The position numbers were made by a program, and so were the translations under genes. Below, one piece after another: positions 33,029 to 42,152 of a stretch of DNA of 42,152 nt (positions are counted from its first letter, which is position 1; each line of letters opens with the position of its first letter). The DNA comes from Herminiimonas sp. GTDB taxonomy: Bacteria > Pseudomonadota > Gammaproteobacteria > Burkholderiales > Burkholderiaceae_D. Below the pieces are notes generated by a model, which searched no databases, had not been told where the DNA came from, and was given only the letters and a program-made list of their open reading frames with translations. The stretch is from positions 1-42,152 of the forward strand of contig NZ_JAUSME010000026.1 in assembly GCF_030645555.1 (NCBI RefSeq), in the 5' to 3' direction.

Positions 33029-33934
33029 TTACCTGCTCCAGTAGCCAGGCTGGCTGTACATCGATTTCAAATGCCAGATGAACAGGCGTACCTTGGCCGG
33101 GACATTTCTTTGTTGGGGGTAGACCGCCATGATGTCGTATTCGGGCAGCGCATAGTCGTCCAGCACCGTTTCCAGCGTGCCATTTTCCAGCTGGCTCTGG
33201 ATTTCCCACATCGAGCGCCATGCGATGCCCAGCCCTTCAGTCATCCAGCGATGCAGCAGTTCACCGTCGTTGCAATCCAGGCTGCCATTGGCGCGCACTG
33301 AAACCGTTTTGCCGCGATGATTGAAATACCAGCCGCGCTGCTGGCCACCTTGCAGATTGAAGGCGAGGCAATTATGCTTGGCAAGGTCGTCCAGTGTTTT
33401 GGGTTTGCCGTGTTTCTTGAAGTATTCAGGTGTGCCGCAGACTACGCGTTTGTTCGAGGCGAGTTTGATGGCGACGAAGTTGGGGTCGATGGCGCCGCCG
33501 ATACGTATGCCCATGTCGTAACCTTCCTGCACCAGATCGACCACGCGGTCGGTCAGATTGAACGACATTTTCAGGTCCGGATGCTGCAGCAGGAATTCAG
33601 GGGCGTAAGGTGCGACGTGCCGGCGGCCGAATGAGGCAGGGGCAGAAACGATCAAGTGGCCAGTCACTTTATGCCGGCCGACAGAGATTGCACTTTCGGC
33701 AAGTTCGAGTTCGGTAAGCAGTTTCCGGCAATGCTCCAGATAGACCGAGCCTTCTTCAGTCAGGGCCAGGCGGCGGGTGGAGCGATGCAGCAAGCGCACG
33801 CCGAGGCGCTTTTCCAGCGTGTCTATGCGTCGGCCGACCATGACGGGCGTGACTTGCAGGGCCAGGGCGGCAGCCGCGAAGCTGCTGTGGTCTACCGCCA
33901 TGACGAAGGCTTCGATCTGTTTCAGCTTGTCCAT
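33029..33934 (-). CDS. LysR-family transcriptional regulator divergent from gcl
   Basis: MDKLKQIEAFVMAVDHSSFAAAALALQVTPVMVGRRIDTLEKRLGVRLLHRSTRRLALTEEG HTH and LysR substrate domain. Confidence 0.92.
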   Translation of the reverse strand: MDKLKQIEAFVMAVDHSSFAAAALALQVTPVMVGRRIDTLEKRLGVRLLHRSTRRLALTEEGSVYLEHCRKLLTELELAESAISVGRHKVTGHLIVSAPASFGRRHVAPYAPEFLLQHPDLKMSFNLTDRVVDLVQEGYDMGIRIGGAIDPNFVAIKLASNKRVVCGTPEYFKKHGKPKTLDDLAKHNCLAFNLQGGQQRGWYFNHRGKTVSVRANGSLDCNDGELLHRWMTEGLGIAWRSMWEIQSQLENGTLETVLDDYALPEYDIMAVYPQQRNVPAKVRLFIWHLKSMYSQPGYWSR

Positions 33935-33944
33935 TCGATACCTG

Positions 33945-34007
33945 GAGTATTTAATTGGTTAAGTAATTATTCTATTCTCAAATTATTGCATACCAATTAA
34001 TATACTC
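33945..34007. promoter_or_regulatory. Interrupted inverted repeat in the LysR/gcl divergent promoter
   Basis: GAGTATTTAATTGGT (33945-33959) and ACCAATTAATATACTC (33992-34007) are reverse complements apart from one inserted base; 32-nt spacer. Confidence 0.7.
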
Positions 34008-34040
34008 TTCAGGAAAATTTCATTTCAACGGAGGTATGTG

Positions 34041-35789
34041 ATGGCAAAGATGACAGCAGCCCAGGCAGCAGTTTGGGTAATGCAAAAAGAAGGTATTGAT
34101 CAGGCGTTCGGCGTTCCAGGCGCAGCAATCAACCCATTTTACTCGGCCATGCAAAAGCAGGGCACGATCAAACACATCCTGGCTCGCCACGTAGAAGGCG
34201 CGACCCACATGGCTGAGGGTTACACCCGCGCCAAATCCGGCAATATCGGTGTTGCCCTCGCTACCTCGGGTCCTGGCGGCACAGACATGATCACCGGTCT
34301 GTACTCGGCAATTGCGGATTCGATTCCTATCCTGTGTATCACTGGTCAAGCGCCACGTGCACGTTTGCACAAAGAAGATTTCCAGGCTGTAGATATCGAA
34401 ACGATCTCGAAGCCAGTAACCAAATGGTCGGTCATGGTTCGCGAGCCAGCATTGGTTCCACAAGTGTTCCAGCAGGCATTCCACATCATGCGTTCAGGCC
34501 GTCCAGGCCCAGTGCTGATCGATTTGCCGTTCGACGTGCAAGTTGCTGAAATCGAATTCGATCCAGATCTGTACGAGCCATTGCCGGTTTATCGCCCAAC
34601 CGCGACCCGCAAACAAATCGTAGCTGCGATCAATATGTTGAATGCAGCTGAACGTCCATTGCTGATTTCCGGCGGCGGCGTGATCAATTCGAACGCAACA
34701 CCGTTGATGCTCGAATTCGCTGAACTGGTTAACGTTCCTGTCGTTCCAACGCTGATGGGCTGGGGAACGGTACCTGATGATCATCCACTGATGGTCGGTA
34801 TGGTTGGTCTGCAAACTTCGCACCGTTACGGTAACGCGACGATGCTGGCTTCGGACTTCGCATTCGGTATCGGTAACCGTTGGGCTAACCGTTTCACCGG
34901 TTCGATCGACGTTTTCACCAAAGACCGTAAATTCGTGCACATCGATATCGAACCGACACAAATCGGTCGCGTGTTTGGTCCTGACCTCGGCATCACTTCC
35001 GACGCTGGCGCAGCACTGAAATTGATGATCGAAGTAGCGAAAGAATTGAAAGCTGCCGGCAAACTGAAAAACCGTGATGCATGGTTGGCCGAGTGCCAAG
35101 AGCGCAAACGCACGATGTTGCGTAAAACGGATTTCGATGTAACGCCTATAAAACCACAACGCGTTTACCAGGAAATGAACGCAGTGTTCGGCAAAACAGC
35201 GCGCTATGTTTCGAACATCGGTTTGTCGCAAATCGCTGCGGGTCAATTCCTGCACGTCTACAAAGAACGTAACTGGATCAACTGCGGTCAAGCAGGTCCA
35301 TTGGGCTGGACTATCCCAGCTGCTCTGGGTGTCCGGGCTGCAGATCCAACCAGCGAAATCGTTGCTATCACAGGCGATTACGACTTCCAGTTCCTGATCG
35401 AAGAATTGGCAGCCGGCGCGCAGTTCAATCTGCCATACATCCACGTGTTGGTTAACAACTCGTACCTGGGTCTGATCCGTCAGGCACAACGCATGTTCAC
35501 GATGGACTACTGCGTTTCGCTGGCGTTCGACAACATCAACTCGACCGAAAACGCTTCGTACGGTGTTGATCACGTTAAAGTGACTGAAGGTCTCGGCTGT
35601 AAAGCAATTCGCGTCTACAACCCAGACGATATCCAACCTGCGCTGCGTAAAGCACAAGAGTGGATCAAGGAATTCAAGGTGCCAGTCGTTGTTGAAATCA
35701 TCCTTGAGCGCGTAACCAACATCGCAATGGGTACTGAAATCAACGCGATCAACGAATTCGAAGAAATCCTCGACGTTAAAGGTGCTTAA
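34041..35789 (+). CDS. gcl: Glyoxylate carboligase (tartronate-semialdehyde synthase)
   Basis: [54 protein letters not shown] with Val at the usual ThDP-enzyme Glu position, characteristic of Gcl; ThDP motif [29 protein letters not shown]. Confidence 0.96.
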   Translation: MAKMTAAQAAVWVMQKEGIDQAFGVPGAAINPFYSAMQKQGTIKHILARHVEGATHMAEGYTRAKSGNIGVALATSGPGGTDMITGLYSAIADSIPILCITGQAPRARLHKEDFQAVDIETISKPVTKWSVMVREPALVPQVFQQAFHIMRSGRPGPVLIDLPFDVQVAEIEFDPDLYEPLPVYRPTATRKQIVAAINMLNAAERPLLISGGGVINSNATPLMLEFAELVNVPVVPTLMGWGTVPDDHPLMVGMVGLQTSHRYGNATMLASDFAFGIGNRWANRFTGSIDVFTKDRKFVHIDIEPTQIGRVFGPDLGITSDAGAALKLMIEVAKELKAAGKLKNRDAWLAECQERKRTMLRKTDFDVTPIKPQRVYQEMNAVFGKTARYVSNIGLSQIAAGQFLHVYKERNWINCGQAGPLGWTIPAALGVRAADPTSEIVAITGDYDFQFLIEELAAGAQFNLPYIHVLVNNSYLGLIRQAQRMFTMDYCVSLAFDNINSTENASYGVDHVKVTEGLGCKAIRVYNPDDIQPALRKAQEWIKEFKVPVVVEIILERVTNIAMGTEINAINEFEEILDVKGA

Positions 35790-35790
35790 G

Positions 35791-36570
35791 ATGACGAAAC
35801 TTGCTGCTAATCTGACTATGCTGTTCAACGAGGTGCCATTCATGGACCGCTTTGAACAAGCTGCAAAGAACGGCTTCAAAGGCGTTGAATTTTTGTTTCC
35901 CTACGATTTCCCGGCGGCTGATGTCGCTGCGAAATTGAAAGAAAACAATCTGGAAATGGTCTTGCACAATCTGCCGGCCGGTAACTGGGCTGGTGGCGAG
36001 CGCGGTATTGCTTGCCATCCTGATCGTGTTGAAGAATTCAAAGCCGGTGTCGACAAGGCAATTGAATACGTCAAGGTGCTGGGTACCAAACAGGTCAACT
36101 GCCTGAGCGGTATCGTGCCAGCCGGCGTGTCGCGCGAACAGGCAGAAGCAACTCTGGTTGCCAACCTGAAATATGCTGCCGACAAGTTGAAGGCAGCGGG
36201 CATTCCGTTGTTGATCGAAGCGATCAACACGTTTGATATCCCGGGTTTCTTCCTGACCAACACCAAGCAAGCGCTGGATATCATCGCCAAAGTGGGCTCC
36301 GACAACCTGTTCTTCCAGTACGACATCTATCACATGCAACGCATGGAAGGTGAGCTGGCGAACACGGTCAAGGCTAACCTGGCGATCATCCCGCACATAC
36401 AGCTGGCGGATAATCCAGGTCGCTTCGAACCAGGCACAGGTGAAATCAACTACACCTTCCTGTTCAAGTTCCTCGATGAAATCGGCTATAAAGGCTGGAT
36501 CGGTTGCGAATACAAACCGAAGGCCGGCACGGTCGAAGGTTTGGGCTGGCGCGCTGCGCACGGCGTCTGA
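35791..36570 (+). CDS. hyi: Hydroxypyruvate isomerase
   Basis: LAANLTMLFNEVPFMDRFEQAAKNGFKGVEFLFPYDF; EAINTFDIPGFFL; QYDIYHMQRMEG; starts 2 nt after the gcl stop. Confidence 0.95.
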   Translation: MTKLAANLTMLFNEVPFMDRFEQAAKNGFKGVEFLFPYDFPAADVAAKLKENNLEMVLHNLPAGNWAGGERGIACHPDRVEEFKAGVDKAIEYVKVLGTKQVNCLSGIVPAGVSREQAEATLVANLKYAADKLKAAGIPLLIEAINTFDIPGFFLTNTKQALDIIAKVGSDNLFFQYDIYHMQRMEGELANTVKANLAIIPHIQLADNPGRFEPGTGEINYTFLFKFLDEIGYKGWIGCEYKPKAGTVEGLGWRAAHGV

Positions 36571-36584
36571 TGTAACGCATGGCT

Positions 36585-36620
36585 ATTGAGCGGTCCGATT
36601 CAGGACCGCTCAATATTTTT
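36585..36620 (+). terminator. Strong intrinsic terminator-like hairpin between hyi and glxR
   Basis: ATTGAGCGGTCC gattca GGACCGCTCAAT then ATTTTTAC; 12-bp perfect stem. Confidence 0.8.
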
Positions 36621-36669
36621 ACAGCGTCTCGTACTACACATTCATTAAAAAATTTCAGGAGTCATCATC

Positions 36670-37557
36670 ATGGCAAAAGTCGGATTTATTGGTTTGGGCA
36701 TCATGGGTTCCCCAATGGCACTCAACCTGCAAAAAGGCGGCCACAAGCTGTATTTGCACGATCAAAAAACACCAGCACCAGAACTGATCGACGGCGGTGC
36801 AACCCTGTGCACATCCGGCGCTGAAGTCGCCAAGCGCGCAGACATCATCATCGTCATGGTGCCGGATACCCCGCACGTGGAAGCTGTCCTGTTTGCTGAA
36901 AACGGTGTTGCAAGCGGTTTGACCGCCGGCAAAATCGTCGTCGACATGAGCTCGATCTCGCCTATCGCGACCAAAGGCTTTGCGAAAAAAATCAACGACC
37001 TGAGCTGCGAATACCTGGATGCACCTGTATCCGGCGGCGAAGTCGGCGCCAAGGCTGCATCGCTGACCATCATGGTCGGTGGCTCTGAAGCTGCATTTGA
37101 AACCGTCAAGCCATTGTTTGAACTGATGGGCAAGAACATCACTCTGGTCGGCGGTAACGGCGACGGTCAAACCACCAAAGTGGCGAACCAGATCATCGTT
37201 GCATTGAACATCCAGGCTGTTTCCGAAGCACTGTTGTTCGCTTCGAAAGCTGGCGCAGATCCTGCCAAAGTGCGTCAAGCGCTGATGGGCGGCTTCGCCA
37301 ACTCGCGCATCCTGGAAGTACACGGCGAGCGCATGATCAAGCGTACGTTCAACCCAGGCTTCCGCATCGAACTGCATCAAAAAGATTTGAACCTTGCATT
37401 GCAAGGCGCTAAATCGATGGGTATCTCGCTGCCTAATACAGCGGCTACGCAAGAACTGATGAACGCATGCGCAGCCAATGGCATGAGCGGTCTGGATCAC
37501 TCGGCACTGTGCCGCGCGATTGAAATCATGTCGAACCACGAAATCGCCAAGGCGTAA
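36670..37557 (+). CDS. glxR: 2-hydroxy-3-oxopropionate (tartronate semialdehyde) reductase
   Basis: KVGFIGLGIMGSPMALNLQKGGHKL; DAPVSGGEVGAKAASLTIMVGG; GNGDGQTTKVANQIIVALNIQAVSEALLFA. Confidence 0.94.
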   Translation: MAKVGFIGLGIMGSPMALNLQKGGHKLYLHDQKTPAPELIDGGATLCTSGAEVAKRADIIIVMVPDTPHVEAVLFAENGVASGLTAGKIVVDMSSISPIATKGFAKKINDLSCEYLDAPVSGGEVGAKAASLTIMVGGSEAAFETVKPLFELMGKNITLVGGNGDGQTTKVANQIIVALNIQAVSEALLFASKAGADPAKVRQALMGGFANSRILEVHGERMIKRTFNPGFRIELHQKDLNLALQGAKSMGISLPNTAATQELMNACAANGMSGLDHSALCRAIEIMSNHEIAKA

Positions 37558-37583
37558 TTGGTCTGACGTAGTTTGTACTGCTG

Positions 37584-37611
37584 CCGGCATTGTGCGTGTG
37601 TGCAATGCCGG
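37584..37611 (+). terminator. Hairpin between glxR and the glycerate kinase gene
   Basis: CCGGCATTG ... CAATGCCGG followed by TTTGATTC; weak T-tract. Confidence 0.5.
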
Positions 37612-37646
37612 TTTGATTCAAAAATTTTAAAAAGTATTTTTGCCTC

Positions 37647-38912
37647 ATGTCGATAGATCCACGCCAGTTTTTAAATGATCTGTATGCCACCGCAGTAGAA
37701 GCGGTAAGCGCACAGAAGTGCATGCCCGCCTATTTGCCCAAGCAATCCATCAAGGGTCGTACTCTGGTGATCGGCGCCGGCAAAGGTGCTGCGGCAATGG
37801 CCAAGGTGGTTGAAGATACCTGGCCGGGAAAAGTGGAAGGCTTGATCGTGACGCGTTATGGTCATGGCGCCGACTGCAAGCAAATTGAAATTGTCGAAGC
37901 CGCCCATCCAGTGCCGGACGAAGCTGGCCGCCGTGCCGCTGGCCGCATGCTGGAGTTGGTAAAAGGCTTGACTGAAGACGATCTGGTGTTGTGCCTGATT
38001 ACTGGTGGTGGCTCCGCATTGCTGAGCCTGCCGGGCGAGGGCATCACGCTGGAACAGAAACAGGCGATGAACAAGGCGCTGCTCAAAAGCGGCGCAACGA
38101 TTTCCGAAATGAACTGCGTGCGCAAGCACCTGTCAGCGATCAAGGGCGGCCGTCTGGGCCTGGCCTGCGCACCGGCACGCGTGGTGACGCTGCTGATTTC
38201 CGATGTGCCGGGCGACGATCCTGGCGTCATCGCCAGCGGTCCTACGCTGCCTGATCCCACTACCTGCGCGGAATCGCTGGCGATTTTGAAAAAATACAAA
38301 ATCGAGATTCCAGGCAATATCCTGCAACATCTGGAATCCGGAGCCGGCGAAACACCGAAGCCGGGCGACGTGCGTTTTGCGCGCAATGAACATCATGTGA
38401 TCGCCACTGCGCAACATGCGCTGGAAGCCGCCGCTGCCAAGGCGCGTGCCGCCGGCATCACGCCGTATATTCTGTCGAATGACCTGGAAGGCGAGTCGCG
38501 CGATGTGGGCTCGGTGCATGCCGCGCTGGCAAAACAGGTGGCCAAGTATGGCCAACCGTTCGCCAAGCCTTGCGTGATCCTGTCCGGTGGTGAAACCACG
38601 GTCACCGTGCAAGGCAAAGGCCGCGGCGGGCGGAATGCAGAATTCCTGCTGAGTCTTGCCGCTGCGCTCAATGGCGAGCCGAATATTTATGCACTTGCAT
38701 GCGATACCGATGGCATAGACGGTTCCGAAGACAACGCTGGCGCGATTTACCAGCCTGATTCGATCGCCCGTGCCGCCAGTGCCGGACATAGCGCAAAGGC
38801 GATGCTGGAAAACAATGACGGCTATGGATTTTTCAGCGCGGTGGGCGATTTGATCGTCAGTGGTCCTACGCGCACCAATGTGAATGATTTCCGGGCAATT
38901 CTGATTTTGTAA
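37647..38912 (+). CDS. ttuD: Glycerate 2-kinase / MOFRL-family (TtuD/GckA-like)
   Basis: LVIGAGKGAAAMAKVVEDTWPGKVEGLIVTRYGHG; CLITGGGSALLSLPGEGITLEQKQ; LLISDVPGDDPGVIASGPTLPDPTTC; C-terminal MOFRL domain (CDTDGIDGSEDNAGA). Confidence 0.93.
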   Translation: MSIDPRQFLNDLYATAVEAVSAQKCMPAYLPKQSIKGRTLVIGAGKGAAAMAKVVEDTWPGKVEGLIVTRYGHGADCKQIEIVEAAHPVPDEAGRRAAGRMLELVKGLTEDDLVLCLITGGGSALLSLPGEGITLEQKQAMNKALLKSGATISEMNCVRKHLSAIKGGRLGLACAPARVVTLLISDVPGDDPGVIASGPTLPDPTTCAESLAILKKYKIEIPGNILQHLESGAGETPKPGDVRFARNEHHVIATAQHALEAAAAKARAAGITPYILSNDLEGESRDVGSVHAALAKQVAKYGQPFAKPCVILSGGETTVTVQGKGRGGRNAEFLLSLAAALNGEPNIYALACDTDGIDGSEDNAGAIYQPDSIARAASAGHSAKAMLENNDGYGFFSAVGDLIVSGPTRTNVNDFRAILIL

Positions 38913-38918
38913 TCTTAC

Positions 38919-38958
38919 GCGGCTGCATTTTTATAAAAACAACAGCCGCATCATTTTT
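38919..38958 (+). terminator. Hairpin plus T-tract between ttuD and pyk
   Basis: GCGGCTG (38919-38925) ... CAGCCGC (38943-38949) then ATCATTTTT. Confidence 0.6.
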
Positions 38959-38996
38959 CGCAATATTTTATTTCTCACTTAAAAAGAAGATATCTC

Positions 38997-40412
38997 ATGA
39001 GACGTATCCGTAAAGCAAAAATCGTCGCCACTCTGGGCCCTGCCAGTAACGATCTGGAAACCATCACCGAACTGTTCGACGCCGGCGTTGACATGTTCCG
39101 TTTCAACTTCAGCCATGGTTCACACGCAGACCATCGCGCGCGCCACGAAATCGTGCGCAACCTGGAAAAGAAAACCGGTCGCCCGATTTCTATCCTGGCT
39201 GACCTGCAAGGTCCGAAGATCCGTCTCGGTACCTTTGCCGGCGACTCGGCCATGCTGAAGGTTGGCGATCAGTTCGTGCTCGACCGTGATGAAACACCGG
39301 GCGATGCATCGCGCGTCTACCTGCCGCATCCGGAATTGTTCGCTGCAGTCGCTGCAGGTCAAAACCTGTTGCTCGACGATGGCAAGATCCGCTTGAGCAT
39401 AGAAAGCAACAAAGACAATCGTATCGTTACCCGCATCGCAGTCGGCGGCAAGATTTCGAACCGCAAAGGCGTCAACGTGCCGGATGCGATCCTGCCGATC
39501 CCTGCTATGACCGCCAAAGACCGTGTCGATCTGGATTTCGCCCTGTCGCTGGGTGTGGATTGGGTTGCACTGTCGTTCGTGCAGCAAGTTTCCGACATCA
39601 CAGAAGCGCGCGAAATCATCGGCGACCGTGCCGGCATCATGTCGAAAATCGAAAAGCCGGCTGCGATGCTGGATATCGACGGCATCTGCAACGCATCCGA
39701 CTCCGTGATGGTCGCCCGTGGCGATCTGGGTGTTGAATTGCCAGCCGAGCAAGTGCCACGTGCGCAAAAGGAAATCCTCAAAGCTTCGCGCAAATACGGC
39801 AAGCCTGTCATCATCGCCACGCAAATGCTGGAATCGATGACCGAATCGCCTGTGCCTACCCGCGCAGAAACTTCCGACGTCGCCAGCGCGATTTACGAAG
39901 GTGCTGATGCTGTGATGCTGTCAGCCGAATCGGCCAGCGGCAAATTCCCGGTCAAGGCAGTGGCAATGATGGATCGCATCATCAAGGAAGTCGAAAGCGA
40001 TCCAGCCTACCGCGCCCTGCTCGATGCGCAACAAGTGCCACCGTTGCCGACCGCAGAAGATGCCATCTGCGCCGCCTTGCGCGACGTGACCAAGATCGTC
40101 AATGCAGTTGCTACCGTCACCTACACTACATCGGGTCACACCACGATGCGTGCGGCGCGCGAGCGGCCAACTGCACCTATCCTGAGCATCACGCCCAACA
40201 TCAACACGGCGCGCCGCCTGTCGCTGGTATGGGGCATCCATTCCACTGTCGGCAGCGATGTCGGTTCGGTTGAGGAGATGGTCAAAGTGGCAGTCAGCGC
40301 AGCGCTGCGTGAAGGCTTCGCCAAGGTCGGCGAAAGCATCACCGTGTCGGCCGGCTTGCCATTCGGCGAATCAGGCACTACCAATCTGTTGCATATCGCA
40401 ACGGTGAAGTAA
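38997..40412 (+). CDS. pyk: Pyruvate kinase
   Basis: RKAKIVATLGPASNDLETITELFDAGVDMFRFNFSHG; ILADLQGPKIRLG; IMSKIEKPAAM; ARGDLGVELPAEQVPRAQK. Confidence 0.97.
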   Translation: MRRIRKAKIVATLGPASNDLETITELFDAGVDMFRFNFSHGSHADHRARHEIVRNLEKKTGRPISILADLQGPKIRLGTFAGDSAMLKVGDQFVLDRDETPGDASRVYLPHPELFAAVAAGQNLLLDDGKIRLSIESNKDNRIVTRIAVGGKISNRKGVNVPDAILPIPAMTAKDRVDLDFALSLGVDWVALSFVQQVSDITEAREIIGDRAGIMSKIEKPAAMLDIDGICNASDSVMVARGDLGVELPAEQVPRAQKEILKASRKYGKPVIIATQMLESMTESPVPTRAETSDVASAIYEGADAVMLSAESASGKFPVKAVAMMDRIIKEVESDPAYRALLDAQQVPPLPTAEDAICAALRDVTKIVNAVATVTYTTSGHTTMRAARERPTAPILSITPNINTARRLSLVWGIHSTVGSDVGSVEEMVKVAVSAALREGFAKVGESITVSAGLPFGESGTTNLLHIATVK

Positions 40413-40462
40413 GTTTGCATGGCTCTGGATAGCGGCGCAGCTTGCCCTTATCTAGAGCTGAG

Positions 40463-40506
40463 ATGAATGGTTTGCAGCAAGGCAAGTTTATCTGCAAGCC
40501 ATTCAT
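40463..40506. repeat. 15-bp inverted repeat downstream of pyk
   Basis: ATGAATGGTTTGCAG (40463-40477) / CTGCAAGCCATTCAT (40492-40506); a single G-U wobble as RNA. Confidence 0.75.
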
Positions 40507-40520
40507 GTCATCTGCAAAAG

Positions 40521-40536
40521 ATTGACCCGGGTCAAT
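40521..40536. promoter_or_regulatory. Perfect 16-bp palindrome in the pyk-thiC intergenic region
   Basis: ATTGACCCGGGTCAAT is its own reverse complement. Confidence 0.5.
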
Positions 40537-40630
40537 GTGAGTTGACTATGTAATTCATAGACTCGCGTTGTAATATGTTTTGCCGTATTTTATTTTTCCG
40601 TATTTTTTGTCACTGTTTGTATTGAAGTAA

Positions 40631-42152
<1,522 letters not shown>

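Noticed and set aside
34494-35879. 461-aa minus-strand ORF
   Set aside because: Antisense of gcl; explained by that gene's codon bias keeping the opposite frame open.
40565-40620. Imperfect direct repeat CCGTATTTTATTTTT / CCGTATTTTTTGTC upstream of the riboswitch
   Set aside because: Low-complexity AT-rich sequence; similarity is short and likely chance.

Overview
This 42 kb window looks like ordinary chromosomal DNA from a beta-proteobacterium, probably Oxalobacteraceae/Burkholderiales. That placement is inferred from gene content and is not tested. Gene order: an RcnB-like His-rich protein; a GAF/PAS/GGDEF diguanylate cyclase; a TIGR01777-type epimerase; a soluble hybrid histidine kinase followed by a small uncharacterised ORF translationally coupled to a double-domain KaiC-like ATPase; ubiA, oxyR, recG; queA-tgt-yajC-secD-secF; marR; cytochrome b561 with two YceI proteins; purB; GST; an iron cluster (bfr, exbD, exbB, tonB, bfd, orf, hemP); an FMN-dependent glutamate-synthase-like protein; NUDIX-mnmA; panD; pntA-pntB; a LysR regulator divergent from a glyoxylate/glycerate operon (gcl-hyi-glxR-ttuD) plus pyk; and a TPP riboswitch ahead of a truncated thiC. 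The best candidate for an under-described system is the kinase / small ORF / KaiC-like locus. Its ATPase keeps both Walker A motifs but, by my manual alignment, lacks the cyanobacterial KaiC phospho-acceptor residues, and no kaiA or kaiB is present. Other notable signals are non-coding: a 15/16-nt interrupted inverted repeat in the LysR/gcl divergent promoter, hairpins at three successive gene boundaries of the glycerate operon, a Shine-Dalgarno-sequestering stem downstream of the TPP riboswitch, competing hairpins in the long leader before panD, a candidate Fur box before hemP, and a cluster of TTTGC(A) motifs between recG and queA. No tRNA, rRNA, CRISPR, IS element or prophage was recognised.
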